NCBI GenBank assembly: GCA_928212115.1
Contig: CAKMRJ010005634.1
Coordinates: 250,426,656-250,490,655 of the forward strand
Origin: Lactuca virosa
Taxonomy: Eukaryota; Streptophyta; Magnoliopsida; Asterales; Asteraceae
Direction of reading: 5' to 3'
Length of the DNA: 64,000 bases
The notes below the pieces were generated by a model. That model was not told the DNA's origin. It did not search any database and worked only from the letters and a program-made list of their open reading frames with translations. Numbering within the stretch: the stretch's first letter is position 1; the number at the start of each line of letters is the position of its first letter. This document shows positions 11,261 through 22,408 of the stretch, in pieces. The position numbers and the translations under genes were made by a program.

Positions 11261-13683
11261 GCAAACCCTAATTTTTAGGGTTTGGCTCATATTTAAACCC
11301 CATTATAGCCTCATTTCCCCTCACCTTATCAGCCTCCACCCTATTGATACGTTTTTGCAACCCTAATCCCTCTTGTGAAGCATTTCTAAGCTTGAGTGTG
11401 TGTGTGTGTGTTTTGTGCTCTTGAAGAAGTAGGAAGGAAGAGGATACCACCTTGAAGGAGTGAAGCTCTCTAGATCCAAGATCACACCACCTTTTGGCAC
11501 CATTTTGAGGTATCAAGTTCTGAACTTGGTATTGTTTCTTGTAGATCTTGTTTTGGGTTTAGTTTGAGGTTCTTTTTGTTCCAAATGTGGTGTTTCATGA
11601 ACAAAGCATGGTCTTGGCCCATAAAGTTGTCCTTTCACACCCTTAGGAGAGTCTTGAGTCATAAAAATGGGTTTCAAATGGTTGGTTTTGCTCCATGCAT
11701 CTTGTAGAATGTCTTAATGGATTCAGAAGTTGAGATAAGCACTTAATGGGCATGTAAAGTCATAAAGTTGGAAACTTTATGACTTTTGAGTGTATTTTAG
11801 CCATGGATCTGAAATATGGACATGAGTGCTTAAGCCATTAAGCACTTATTAGGTTTTGGAGCTTCTGGGTGTACGTCCTGCGTACTCGGAGTATGCCCTA
11901 CGTACGAGGTCAACCACCCCGATGGTGGTCAACGTGCGAGGAGGCGAGTACGCCCAACATACCTTCGGAGTACTCCTCATATACTCATTTTGAGGAGACT
12001 CGGCTGGGTTGACTCAGCTGACTCAGTGGGTTTGACCAATTTGACTTTGACTTTGACCAAGTTTGACTTAAGGGTATTTTGGGTATTTGGGGATTTTGAT
12101 TATGATTTTTCACTTGGTTTGATAGGTGACAGTTTGAGCTGAGATTCGGATTCAGGACCTCATTAGCTATTGTTCAGTCTGTGAGGTGAGTTTTCTTCAC
12201 TGTAGTTGCTGGTCGAAGGCACCAAGGTCGGCCCATTGGATTAGATATCCTGTTATGTGATAGTATGTGTTGTGCTATAGTGATCTGTTTGTGACATCCC
12301 CAATTTCACGGCCAGAAAAGACCGATTTAATTTATGCTTTTAAAATAAAATCAGAGTAATCCTTTGATTAAAAGAGTTGCAGAATTTGTTCCCAAAACAA
12401 AATATGATAAGAATCTATCAAAACTTTTCTTGAAGAAGTGTATTTTCATTAAATAACAAAATCTCGGGATGTCATGTTCCGATATAGACCAAAAGCATAA
12501 ACAGGACAAAATAGACCTTACAACAGTTATTTATAACTACTGGTCTATAATCCAAAATCTCTCGTCTTGTCAACCAACTTATGCTCTTGTGCCACTACCT
12601 GTAATTCAAAGGAAACTGAGTGGGTCAGGCTTGGGAGCCTGGTGAGCATATAGGGTTTTCAACCCACAATAATATAATTATTATATTTAATCATCAAACA
12701 ATAAACCCAATTACCCATCCCCATTATCTTCTTTACTCTTAAGGATCTACCCTAAGAATCAACTATTCCTCGTTCATTTATTCCTAAGGATTATCCTACG
12801 GAATCGGCACGAAATCCATCGTTGCGAGGGTTTTCTCAACAGACACTATATCCGTAGTTACCAAGCGCTAACTCCATAGTCGCCGGGGTTTATCTCGTTT
12901 ATTGACAGTATTGGTTCCGAGACTCCTCTAGCAATACATATCAACGGGTTTTTAGAGTACACCGGTGGACATCAAGTCCACAACACCTACAAGTTGCGAG
13001 CCTGCTAGTGTTCCACAGGACTGTCTAGAATAGTCTGTGGTTGTCATCCCTACTCTGCTGAATGACGGGGGCCAATCTTTTGGGTAAAGGTTTCACTCAT
13101 TTTTCACCTGTCACCCTCATATCATGATCTATATCATCTTTCGTCTCATCCTCAAACTTATCTTTCATCACACACCAACTATTTCATCTACCCATGTTCT
13201 ACCCAACATATTTGTAGATATAAATTACATATATAGTTTAAATCATTTAAAAATCTGTATAAAACATTCATTCAACAACCATATCAACTAAACAAACATC
13301 GTATAAACACATAGCACGTATTTCATAGCAAATACTTCATATCTATGAGGTAGAAGAAAGTAACTACACACTCACTTGTTAAGACGATTGTCGGACAACA
13401 CTACGGCTCTTCAAGTAGTATTCTTTGATGAAACCGGGATATCTTCACAAACCGGGCTTCTCGCGGGCAGAGCTTCGGCTTAAAACTCTTTTCTTCTCAG
13501 GATCTTTGGGGCTTCGGGACTCGCTTAGGGTGTCGGGATGATACCGGGGCTTTGGGGGTACTTCAAGAGGGCTAGAGAGGGTATCGGGAGTGAGAGAGTG
13601 AAGGAATTAGCAACTATGGCCGGCTGCCCTTCGGTTTCTATTTATAGGGCCATTTTGCTGGATTCAAATCGTGAATCTCAAAA

Positions 13684-13796
13684 TTCACGTCGTGAGTTCA
13701 GTAGTCATCAGGTGCGTCATCGCAACTTGCGTCTGTCAGGCTCCAGAAGTCATTAATACTAATTTCACGTCGTGAACACTGTATTCACATCGTGAA
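13684..13796 (-). promoter_or_regulatory. TTCACGTCGTGAA palindromes upstream of the LTR C TATA box
   Basis: TTCACGTCGTGA at 13684-13695, TTCACGTCGTGAA at 13764-13776 and TTCACATCGTGAA at 13784-13796, with a half-site ATCGTGAA near 13668. They lie between the minus-strand TATA box (13639-13647) and the tandem repeats, the U3 proximal position. Confidence 0.7.
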
Positions 13797-13834
13797 CTCT
13801 GACATAGTGTCGGGGTTCGTGTCCCAAACTTCAG

Positions 13835-14440
13835 AAATTCATATCTTTCGCATACGAGCTCCGTTTTCAACGTTCTTTATATCCACGCGTAGGTGAGATT
13901 GTGCTCTACAACTCTCGTTTAGACTCTGACGGCTAATTTTGAATTTATTTTTTATTATATTATTTTTAGTAGGCCGGGACAGGAAAACTCTGTTAGAAAT
14001 TCACAACTCCTTCATCTGACATCCGTTTTCGTCTGTCTTTTCACCGCTGGACTACTATCGATGAGATCTTCGATTCTCGTTTAGATTGTTTCGGCTAGAA
14101 ATCACTCGATCTCATATTCGAACTTTGGGCTGCATACCTCTAAGTCGAAGCTTCGAAAAATCATAACTTCCTCATACGAAGTCAGATTTAGACGTTCTTT
14201 TTATGCACGCTCTCGGTTTAACGTATTTTACGACTTTCGTTTAGATCACTAAGACTAAATATCGCTCTATCGTAAATTCACTATTTACGTCCTACAGCGT
14301 CGTACCGAATCTGTCGCGAAACTTCGACAGGTCATAACTTCTTCGTTATAACTCGAATTTCAGCGTTCTTTATATGTACGAAAACCTTGTGACATACACT
14401 AAAACTTGGTTAAGATTATTTATTCTAAACACTCTTTTAT
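13835..14440 (-). repeat. Four diverged ~160-bp tandem repeats in LTR C
   Basis: Each unit reads, on the + strand, CATAACTTC.TCATACGA then AT.T..GACGTTCTTT.TAT, then a CTCGTTTAGAT-like block, starting near 13835, 13985, 14150 and 14325. The same repeat family is present in LTR D (about 32890-33510) and, in the opposite strand sense, at 22.5-23.06 kb. Confidence 0.75.
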
Positions 14441-14689
14441 CAAAAAGTCATTTTTGACGCTTAACGTCTCTAAATTGACTAGCCCAGATCTACAGGCGTT
14501 ACACTGTTAGATCGTTATCATGGTATATAGGATGATGTTATGCTTAGTGATCTGTAAGATTTGTATAATTGTCTGTGGACTGGTTATATGTATGTTTATC
14601 TGTTATGTATATGTCGATATGGTTATGTGTGGTTGGGTTGAGGTGGACCAGTGTAGAATGAAGGTCAAGAGACCCAGGGCGTCCCGGAT

Positions 14690-14855
14690 AGACTACAAGC
14701 ATGAGGGGCGTACCAGTCATGCCGAAGACCCAGAGAACGTTCCAGATATGCTGAAGGCCCGGTGAGGTGTACCAGTCATGCTGAAGGTTCTATGCGTACC
14801 AGATAGTCTGTAGGCCAGTGCGGTGTTCCAGTCAGACTGAAGGCTCTATATGCAT
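14690..14855 (+). repeat. ~33-35-bp tandem repeat in LTR B
   Basis: Units of the form GTACCAGTCATGCTGAAGG... recur about five times (near 14708, 14740, 14770, 14796, 14830), diverged from one another. Confidence 0.7.
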
Positions 14856-15409
14856 GTTGTTTGTTATTATGCTTATGTTATGTGTTGGTACTTTGGGGGA
14901 ACTCACTAAGCGTTGGCTTACAGTTTTGGGTTATGTTTCAGGTACTTCGGATGATCGCGGAAAGGCGAAGAGGTGAACGTACACATCCTCTTATTTTATG
15001 ACTCGCGATTTTGGGAGACTCCGATGTTTGAAAATGTTCTGAAAACAATGATTGTAAACAATTTATGAATTTGGGTTGTTTTTAAAAGTTTAAATTTCTT
15101 GTGATTTTTATGAGTGTTACAACGTGACCAAGGAGGCCATGACGTGGCAACTAACTGGGTTGACTTTTGACCATTGACTTTTACCAAGTTTGAACTAAGG
15201 GTATTTTGGGTATTTTAAGTTGTAGTCTAAGTGTTCGTCACTGTTATTTGTAAAGGTGACCGATAGAGTTGGTTTTAAGAGTAGCGTGTTGCCACAACTA
15301 TTTCGTCTGACTATGAGGTGAGTCCCCTCATTATACCCATGGGTCGAAGGCACCAATGTTGGCCTACTAGAATATGTTATGCATGATGCTAGTTGTCTTT
15401 GTGATACTT

Positions 15410-15700
15410 ACATGAAAGACCAGGATCTGGCCCTGGCATATGTATGAAAGACCAAGATCTGGCCCCTGGTAATTTATATGTAAGACCAGGATTTGGCCCT
15501 CAGCATTGCAAAGAAAGACCAGGATTTGGCCCCTGGCAATTTGTATGTAAGACCGGGATTTGGCCCTCGGAATTGCAAGGAAAGGCCAGGATCTTGCCCC
15601 TGACAATTTGTATGTAAGACCAGGATTTGGCCCTCAATATTGCAAGGAAAGATCATGATTTGGCCCATGGCAGAAAGTGACAGTAAGACTATGATTCGGC
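15410..15700 (+). repeat. ~33-35-bp tandem repeat in LTR A, arranged as ~67-bp dimers
   Basis: GACCAGGATTTGGCCC-like cores recur about nine times. Alternate units start TATGTAAGACC and GCAAGGAAAGACC, so the array has a higher-order dimer period. The position matches the minisatellite in LTR B. Confidence 0.85.
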
Positions 15701-15976
15701 CCATAACATTCACTATATTATGTATGGTATATGGTATTTTGGGAAACTCGCTAAGCTTTGTGCTTACGGTTTATGTTTATGGTTTCAGGTACTTCCGGTT
15801 CGAAAGGGAAGGGCCCGACGTGACTGCACATCATCCCCCAGAGTTTATTCCGCATTGATAATTTTTACTCTGATGTTTAAATACTATTTTTCACTTGAAT
15901 TGGTTTGGGAACACGTTGATGTATGAATTATTGTTTCAAAAATGAAAATTTTACCTTGGATTTTCGGGACGTTACA

Positions 15977-16648
15977 AGTATTCTAAGTAGCAAATGACGA
16001 GAACTGAATAGGAGGTGCACAAAATTCAACGAGAGCTACAACAAGCTTTATTTGGAAAAGGAAAATGGTTGAAATGACTTCAATGTTTTCAAAGCCACAA
16101 AAGCGCAATATCGAGTGGAAATGGGTCATGTTTTCGAGTTTGAGAATCCATGATAGTTATTAAGAAGAGATCCAAAATGGAATCAATGTCCAAAGTCGTC
16201 AGGTGGTGCAATCTAAGAGGTCCAAAAACTTGAGTTCAGTTAATGTTTATGTGGCACAGACTCACATCGACCTTAATGATGACACATATGAAATTTCAGA
16301 CGACATTGAAGCTATCTCCCCTCCACGACGACCGACAAGATGCGACAAATCGAAGTGCGTGACAAAACATGCAAACACAGTTGCTAGGAAAAGCAAAGTA
16401 TATGGCATAAATTGAAATGAAGTTCCAACAGAACATACAAATGCAATAAGAAAAAATGATTTGCGACATGAACATTTAGAAATAATTTGTAGACAATAAG
16501 GGTTAATCAGGAGCGACGCGACCGAGAAGAAATTATGGGCGACTTGGCAATTCTGAGGAGTAACACTGAAGGTTTGGCGCCCAAAGATGAGGAATTGATA
16601 TGGGCATTGAAGCCGGCGATTCGGGAAAAACTTAAAGGCAAAAATTAA
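15977..16648 (+). pseudogene. Harbinger ORF1, 3' part (NAM-associated C-terminal domain)
   Basis: Directly after solo LTR A the text resumes with RELQQALFGKGKWL, a FKATKAQYRVEMGHVFEFE-like stretch, then DLNDDTYEISDDIEAISPP and the PRRPTRCDKSK basic block (16203-16415). It ends with a helical tail (EELIWALKPAIREKLKGKN) and a TAA at 16646-16648. This order matches the Myb/SANT-like ORF1 that accompanies plant PIF/Harbinger transposases. Stops and frameshifts near 16070 and 16155 show decay. Confidence 0.8.
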
Positions 16649-16932
16649 ATTTTAGGATCGTTTTATATTTTTAATTTATCGTATTTTTATGGTCTTGTAA
16701 TGTTTTTATTTTCAATTTAAATATTATGGTTTTATTTAAATAGTTATTTAAAAAATTATATTTGTTTGATATTTATTAAAAAATAACCTCAAAACAAGAT
16801 GACATGAAAATTTTATTGTTGTGGTGGTTTGGTGACCATTTCCTACCTAAAATGGTGTGATGTGGAGGATGATATGACATATGAGGTGGTAAAAAATGTT
16901 GTTAAGTGGATAACCTATACCCACCAGTCTAA

Positions 16933-19728
16933 TGGATAGTCTTCGAATGACATATGGTGGATTGGTAGGTTTAAGTAGGGTATGATTTATATTTATAAAA
17001 CTTTTGAAATTTGAAAGCTATGGATAATAATATTTATTAGTCATAATTTTTCCTACAGTTATGAATGACTATGGACTTTTAGAATAATTAGATTATTCAT
17101 GGATTAAACATGTTAATATAGAACACAATAAATATTAATGAAAAGACGATATCCCAATATCTCAAAACAATATAATAGTTGTTGTCACAATGTTCCAATA
17201 TCCATATACTAAATCTAAATCAAATCCTATTTATGGAATAACAAAACCCTATAGTTGAAGTTGGACCTTTCACTCTTAGCTTATAAAAGGTCTTTGTTAA
17301 TGGGTTTGATTAAATTTAATCTGTGTGAATCTATGAATATGATCATCTCCACATTTAACTTTATTCTTAAGTGTAGTTTAATATCTTAGAAAATATGATT
17401 GGTGCTCTGATGTAACTTAGAGTTCTTAGCTTGATCAAGTATACTCTACAAGTCATAAAATATTTCTAGGTGATCCTTGAATGGAAGGACTCAACCTAGT
17501 TTTCAATGAACTTATTCATTCAATCATATTAGATTACAACTTCTGAAGTAAAATTGTATTCTTATTATGTAGTAGATTTTGCAATTATGTTTTGCTTGGG
17601 GCTAATTCCATCAAAACTTATCTTCATTCATAATGAAGTCATAAACCGATTTATAATTCATAATTATCCCTATCTGTTTTGAAGTTAGCATCTTATGTAA
17701 CAATTTATATAAAGACCTTCTTCAAAACCGATTAACCATAAACATTCTCTAGTTCGTCATAAGTACCTTATATTATGTCCTTATAGTCATCTAATGACTT
17801 CCCATGTATCTTATTCGTATTGTATGATAATTTCATAGCATAATCGCATACCTTATCTTGTCATACTATGGCATAAATGATGCATTCGATTGTCATGGAC
17901 AATGGAAATCATTATTTTTATCTCAAACCTTTGTTCTAGGTCCTTTTGAGGCAAGCTCAAAATCGTGCCATGTGGCATTAGCAAGAATCTTTCCTATGAG
18001 TCATGTATCTTGACCTTCTTCAATATTTGTCAACATATGCATAAATATTAAAACTTAAACATTCATCTTTATCTATCTCTGTAATTTTACATTCCAAGAA
18101 TGTATTTTGTCTTTCCCAAGTCTTTCATTTTAGAAATACTTTACGAGTCAGGGAGAAACAACCTTGCATAGTCGGAATATGATTTCACATGATTAAATAT
18201 GTCTCATTCATACTAGACTAGGAATATCACTATACATGCTCCCACTAGTTTTTAGTAAACACATTTGTTATATTCATTTTGATGTTAAAACATACTTTAT
18301 GTCTTCCTCAATAAGATTCTGAATTCAACCTTGAGAGATTTGCTTTGTATCCATAAATGGATCTCTAAAGCTTAAACATTTGTTAGGATATCTTGGGTTA
18401 ACAAAACCTCCAAGCTAAACTATATAGACATCTTCAAGTATGTGTCTATTAAAGAAAGCAGTTTTTCTTGAAATCTATCTGTCATATCTCATAATCATAA
18501 TCTGAAGTTATGGTAAATAATACCCTTGTTGATCTAATCATAGTTACTTGAGAAAAGATTTGGTTATAGTCAATGACATGAGTATAAGTAAAGCCTTTTA
18601 CAACAAGTCTTGCTAAATGTGTATAGATCTCCATGTTTGTTTCTAAAGGAACACTTACTCCTTTGAGTCTTAATATAGAGAGGAAGATTAATCAAGCTCA
18701 TACTTGATTATTGTACATCAATAACATCTCGTTGTTCATGGCTCTATGTCATTTACCAAATTCTAAATCTGATATAACATTTTGGTAGTTGATGGATTTG
18801 CCAGAAACCATAAAGAAAGACTCATCAATGAGAAATTTCATATTTCTCATGTCAAAGAATATTTCTACCATATGTGCGAACAATTTGTGTTTATGAATAG
18901 CTATTATTCATATTTAACAACTTCTTATTAAAACTAGTGCCAACTTTGGCTACATCAGGCTATGGTTCTTGAGCTACTTCAAGTTCTATGTGCCTCCCAC
19001 TTTCTCTGTCATTAGAAGATTGTTTTCTAACAACTCGGCTTTTACAGGAATAAGAAACCTTATTCTTGGTTGGTGTGTATAAAAAATAAACTTAATAACC
19101 TTTTAGAATATTCTATAAATATGTATTTAGTATATCTTGGGTTTAGAAGCTTCTTATCTACATAAGCTTCACATCCTCAAAACATTAAGTAATATAAGGA
19201 TTGAGCTTTTCCATGCTAAATCTCACAGGATGTTTTACCTAAATTTTAGTTGGATTTTGTATTCGAAATACGAGTTATAGTGATTAAGACATAATCCTAA
19301 AAGGATAAAGGAAGAATATATATCTACTCATTAGAAAGTAAACCATATTTAGTAAGGTTTAATTCATCATTTATTATCTCTAAGGCTTTTGATGGTACTA
19401 CTGATTTGTTTCTTAACTTTATATTTGAAACTTCAAAATGTTTCACATTTATCTTTTATCATATACAATATAACTAACACTACTATAGTTGTTTATATAG
19501 TTGATAAGGTATCATGTACTAAATCTAAACATTAATTAAAAGGGAAATCATACATTACTATGTATAGTTCCTTAATAATTATTTCATTTACTATTTAGTG
19601 AAAATATAATTATTAATCTTTTATAAATATACAAGAATCACATATTCATAGATAAGTTTGATTCAAATCATACTTGAGTTAGAAGTTGTTTTCTTATAGA
19701 ACTTATTATTCAAAAGAACATTGATATT
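16933..19728 (-). pseudogene. Heavily decayed Ty1/copia pol, antisense
   Basis: The minus strand between about 18360 and 18480 gives EDVYI, a GGFVNPRYPNKC-like block and a SIYGLKQ-like remnant, the copia reverse transcriptase region just before the YVDD motif. Upstream on the same strand (about 18900-19260) lie FSMEKLN-like integrase C-terminal words, so the order integrase then RT is correct for copia. A GCTCCCACTAG word near 18239 matches the same place in the better preserved copies at 45.9 kb. Stops and frameshifts are dense, and LTRs could not be delimited. It is clearly older than the copia elements at 24.7-61.3 kb. Confidence 0.65.
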
Positions 19729-21108
19729 TAGGGGTTGTTTGGCAGGATCTGAATTTTTAAGAGCTGGATTTTTAAGAGGTCTGAATATCTAAGAGGGTTT
19801 GAATTTTTAAAATCTGAATTTTAAAATGTTGCTTGGTTGGATCATCTGAATTGTTGTGTTGAATGATAAAAATAACCATTTTACCCTTATATGTTTTTTT
19901 TTTGCTGAATTCAATGTTTTTATGTATTAAATAACTAAAACAATCATGTTGATTATCCCAAACAACTTGAATCCTAACAAGGCTACATGATAGTTCCATC
20001 ACTACTACTATGCAGGAGCACCAACAAGAAATACTGCCAACAACAACGTTACTATCAACATATCCTCCCAACCTCACAACCAATTCCAATCAACATCCAT
20101 GTTGCATGTTATGATCCTCCAATGATCAAAAGTTGTTGATGCCATGGAATACCCTTTTCCTCCTGAATCTTTGCTTTCACATCACCAATTGTCTCCGAGT
20201 TTTTCACCTTCATTGGGATTGGTCTTCCCTGCAAAGTCTCAACATCAATATGTTTATAAAGACCATTATTTAGCGACCTCATAAGCAGATTTCACCAAAT
20301 AAACATAAAATCCGCAAAGTTCAACAATAGAATTCAGCTATATATAAACATATATTTCAGAAAGCTAGACCAATCTACTATAAAGCTACTGCTTTCTCAA
20401 TCAAAATACAACTAGTGATACGATATTCTCAGCAGCTACCATACAACTAATACCCTATAATTTTATATCTACTCCAAATAAGAATGGCTTTCCAAGCATC
20501 ACACTTTTCATTGGATTCAATTCCTGGAGCTGAAATCGGGTAGCACAACTTGATTTTAGAAAAAATAGCAAGAGAAGGAGAGAGCAATTGATTTTAGAAT
20601 TTCAAGGCAATTGATAACTATACACATCTGATTTTAGTTAAAAGAAAAAGAAAAAATGAAGCAACACATTTGATTACATAGTGAGAGAGATTACATAGCA
20701 AGAGAAAGAGAGAAGCCGAAGAATTTACGTGCATAAGTCATCGGAGGTGCAGGTGATGTCGTTGTGGCGCAGCTATCGTAGAGGACACCGGAAACATAGT
20801 TGGAGGCGGAGAGGACGCTAGCAACTGCGATGGCAGGGAACACAACTTCTGCAAATCGGGGCAGAGGTTTGTTGTGTGCGGCGATGAGAAAGAAAATTGG
20901 AGACGTGATTTTGAGAAGAAAAGAAAAGAGCGAGACCTACGAGGGCAGCGTCTGTCTTTTTATTTTTTCAGATGTGGATTGAACTCTTTATTTTTAAAGG
21001 CATTTATCAAATTCAGAGGGGTTTAATAAGAGGGTACCAAACAAGCCATATCTGAATTTTAAGAGGTTACCTCTTAATTTTTCAATTAAGAGGTAAACAA
21101 ACAGGGCC
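19729..21108. mobile_element. Non-autonomous hAT-like element with captured sequence
   Basis: The left end (AGGGGTTGTTTGG...) and the inverted right end (AAGGCCCTGTTTG...) are similar imperfect termini. Both are followed by subterminal repeats of CTGAATTTTTAAGAGG and its complement, typical of hAT-derived miniature elements. No clear 8-bp TSD was seen. The interior holds a ubiquitin-like fragment (20109-20252, minus) and a more GC-rich stretch at about 20700-20990 whose minus strand is open but not recognised. Confidence 0.5.
20109..20252 (-). pseudogene. Ubiquitin-like domain fragment captured in the hAT-like element
   Basis: The minus strand reads through 47 codons to a TAA and aligns with ubiquitin from about residue 3 to residue 48. 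It carries IDVETLQGRPI where ubiquitin has a TL.G turn, then ETIGDVKAKIQEEKGIP and QQLLII, the beta1-beta2 hairpin, helix 1 and start of beta3. Lys27, Lys29 and the IQ..EGIP signature positions are recognisable. The second half of the fold, including the Gly-Gly tail, is missing, so it cannot be conjugated. It resembles a divergent plant ubiquitin-like protein more than canonical polyubiquitin. It is probably a gene fragment picked up by the transposon. Confidence 0.75.
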
Positions 21109-21961
21109 TTACTTTGTAATTCTATTAAAATGTCTAATTTTCAAAATAAGAATAATCATTTCATAATAAGAATGTGATCGTTGTAAAAAATGATTAAGTA
21201 AATATTCAATTATCTAATCAATTAACTAAGACATACATTTAGTCAAACCAAATTTAAAATACATTTTTTCCAAAACAAATATTGTTTTACAATACACGTC
21301 TTTTATGATCAAAACATAAATAATAAACTCCAAGAGTGAAGTTCCAACTTGCTTGTTCTCAGCTGCTTAATCTTCTTAAAATATCTGTAAACATTTACAA
21401 ACTAGGCAAATCTCTGCGCGTTGCGTGATAATGTAATTACTTAATTAAAATAATAACTTAATTTTAAAAAATTATGATTTAATATTATATTTTATTATCA
21501 ACCAAACAAAACAAATTGAAAACCCTAGCAGCATAAAATACCTCCATGAACTATATATACCACTATATCAACCAAGTAATGATCATTCATGAGTTATAAA
21601 ACTTTTAAGTTATAGTAGTTGATTAGTATTAATTAAAAGAGAATATGTAAAGTTTTTTAGGTTCCAAATGAATATAGTTAGAGTATTTTGGCCTATATTA
21701 AAATAAGTATATTATTGTAAATAATATATTCGTCTTGTTGGGTGTAAAAATAAAATAAATTTTATGAATATCATGAGGTACATTTCCATAGTTAATATGA
21801 CTTAAAATAAATATTTTAACTCACATCAAAATTTAATTCATAAATTTTAACAATTCATCTAATGCGAATGATATTTTAACTATCTGCATTGAAAAAAAAT
21901 CAAAGTAGAAAATCATATAGCTAAACTAAAAGCAAAAACATAAAGAAAAATAAAAACTAAT

Positions 21962-22006
<45 letters not shown>

Positions 22007-22211
22007 TTGATATGATTATAATGAGAACCTTAGAAGCTTCAAATGCTTCAAACGTGAAAGAAAAACAATAAACCAGAAAATAAACCCAAAATACTCATTA
22101 ACCTTTCAATCATCAATAACTTTGTACATGACATATAAATATATAAACCATATTTGATCATCAACCAAACAAAGCAAATTGAAAATCCTAGCAATATAAT
22201 CTACATCCATA

Positions 22212-22259
<48 letters not shown>

Positions 22260-22408
22260 CAACCAATTAATGATCATAAGTGATTATAAAACTTTTGAAT
22301 TATAGTGGTTGATTAATATTAATTATAAGAGAATATGAAAAGTTGTTTAGGTTTCAAATGAATATGGTTAGAGTATTTTGGCATCTATTATAATAAATAA
22401 ACATATAG
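21109..22408. repeat. AT-rich region with a ~220-260-bp direct duplication
   Basis: About 21494-21715 and 22142-22405 are direct copies. Both run from ATCAACCAAACAAA.CAAATTGAAAA through AATGATCAT and GTTGATTA.TATTAATTA to GAGTATTTTGGC. The second is longer because of a (TA)n expansion (22217-22254). A TA run also lies at 21968-22001. No coding signal. Confidence 0.75.

Larger units (their letters stand above)
12290..14503 (-). mobile_element. Solo LTR C (Ty3/gypsy, minus orientation), inserted in LTR B
   Basis: 2214 bp, bounded on the + strand by TGTGACATCCCC and GGCGTTACA, with a perfect CTGTT TSD (12285-12289 and 14504-14508). The TATA-like box reads on the minus strand (CTATAAATA over 13639-13647), so the sense LTR starts TGTAACGCC. 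Upstream of that box lie TTCACGTCGTGAA palindromes (13684-13796), then four diverged copies of a roughly 160-bp repeat (13835-14440). Same family as LTR D at 31088-33571. Confidence 0.92.
11053..15121 (+). mobile_element. Solo LTR B (Ty3/gypsy), inserted in LTR A; contains solo LTR C
   Basis: It starts TGTAACATCCCG and ends GAGTGTTACA. Its flanks are ATGTG (11048-11052) and ACGTG (15122-15126), a TSD with one C-to-T difference, inside one of LTR A's CACGACGTG motifs. Own length without LTR C is about 1.85 kb. It is related to LTR A: both share GGTCGAAGGCACCAA (12211 and 15332) and a GGTTTCAGGTACTTC-like block near their 3' ends. CG-core inverted repeats lie at 11235-11249 (GTACGC agg GCGTAC) and 11871-11885. 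Confidence 0.88.
10032..15976 (+). mobile_element. Solo LTR A (Ty3/gypsy), inserted in Harbinger ORF1; contains solo LTR B
   Basis: It starts TGTAGCACCC and ends GGGACGTTACA. The 5-bp flanks are AATAT (10027-10031) and AGTAT (15977-15981), a TSD with one mismatch. Without LTR B it is about 1.87 kb. A TATA box (CTATATAAGG, about 10252-10261) puts transcription on the + strand. Three CACGACGTG motifs lie 45-120 bp upstream of it. A tandem repeat of GACC.GGATTTGGCCC occupies about 15410-15700. No internal retrotransposon sequence remains, so this is the product of LTR-LTR recombination. Confidence 0.85.
9172..16929 (+). mobile_element. PIF/Harbinger-like element carrying only ORF1, interrupted by nested solo LTRs
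   Basis: The left end GATTGTGCGGTATGGGT and the reverse complement of the right end (GACTGGTGGGTATAGGT) match at 12 of 17 positions and are each flanked by TAA (9169-9171 and 16930-16932), the 3-bp target preference of PIF/Harbinger. Between them lie a TATA-like box (CTATAAATAC near 9361), the SANT/Myb-like ORF1 and no transposase. Removing the nested LTRs (10032-15981) leaves about 1.8 kb. ORF1 normally partners the transposase as its DNA-binding factor, so this copy could only have moved with enzyme supplied elsewhere. The transposase relic at 3.9-4.7 kb is too distant to assign to the same element. The ends are moderately secure. Confidence 0.55.
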
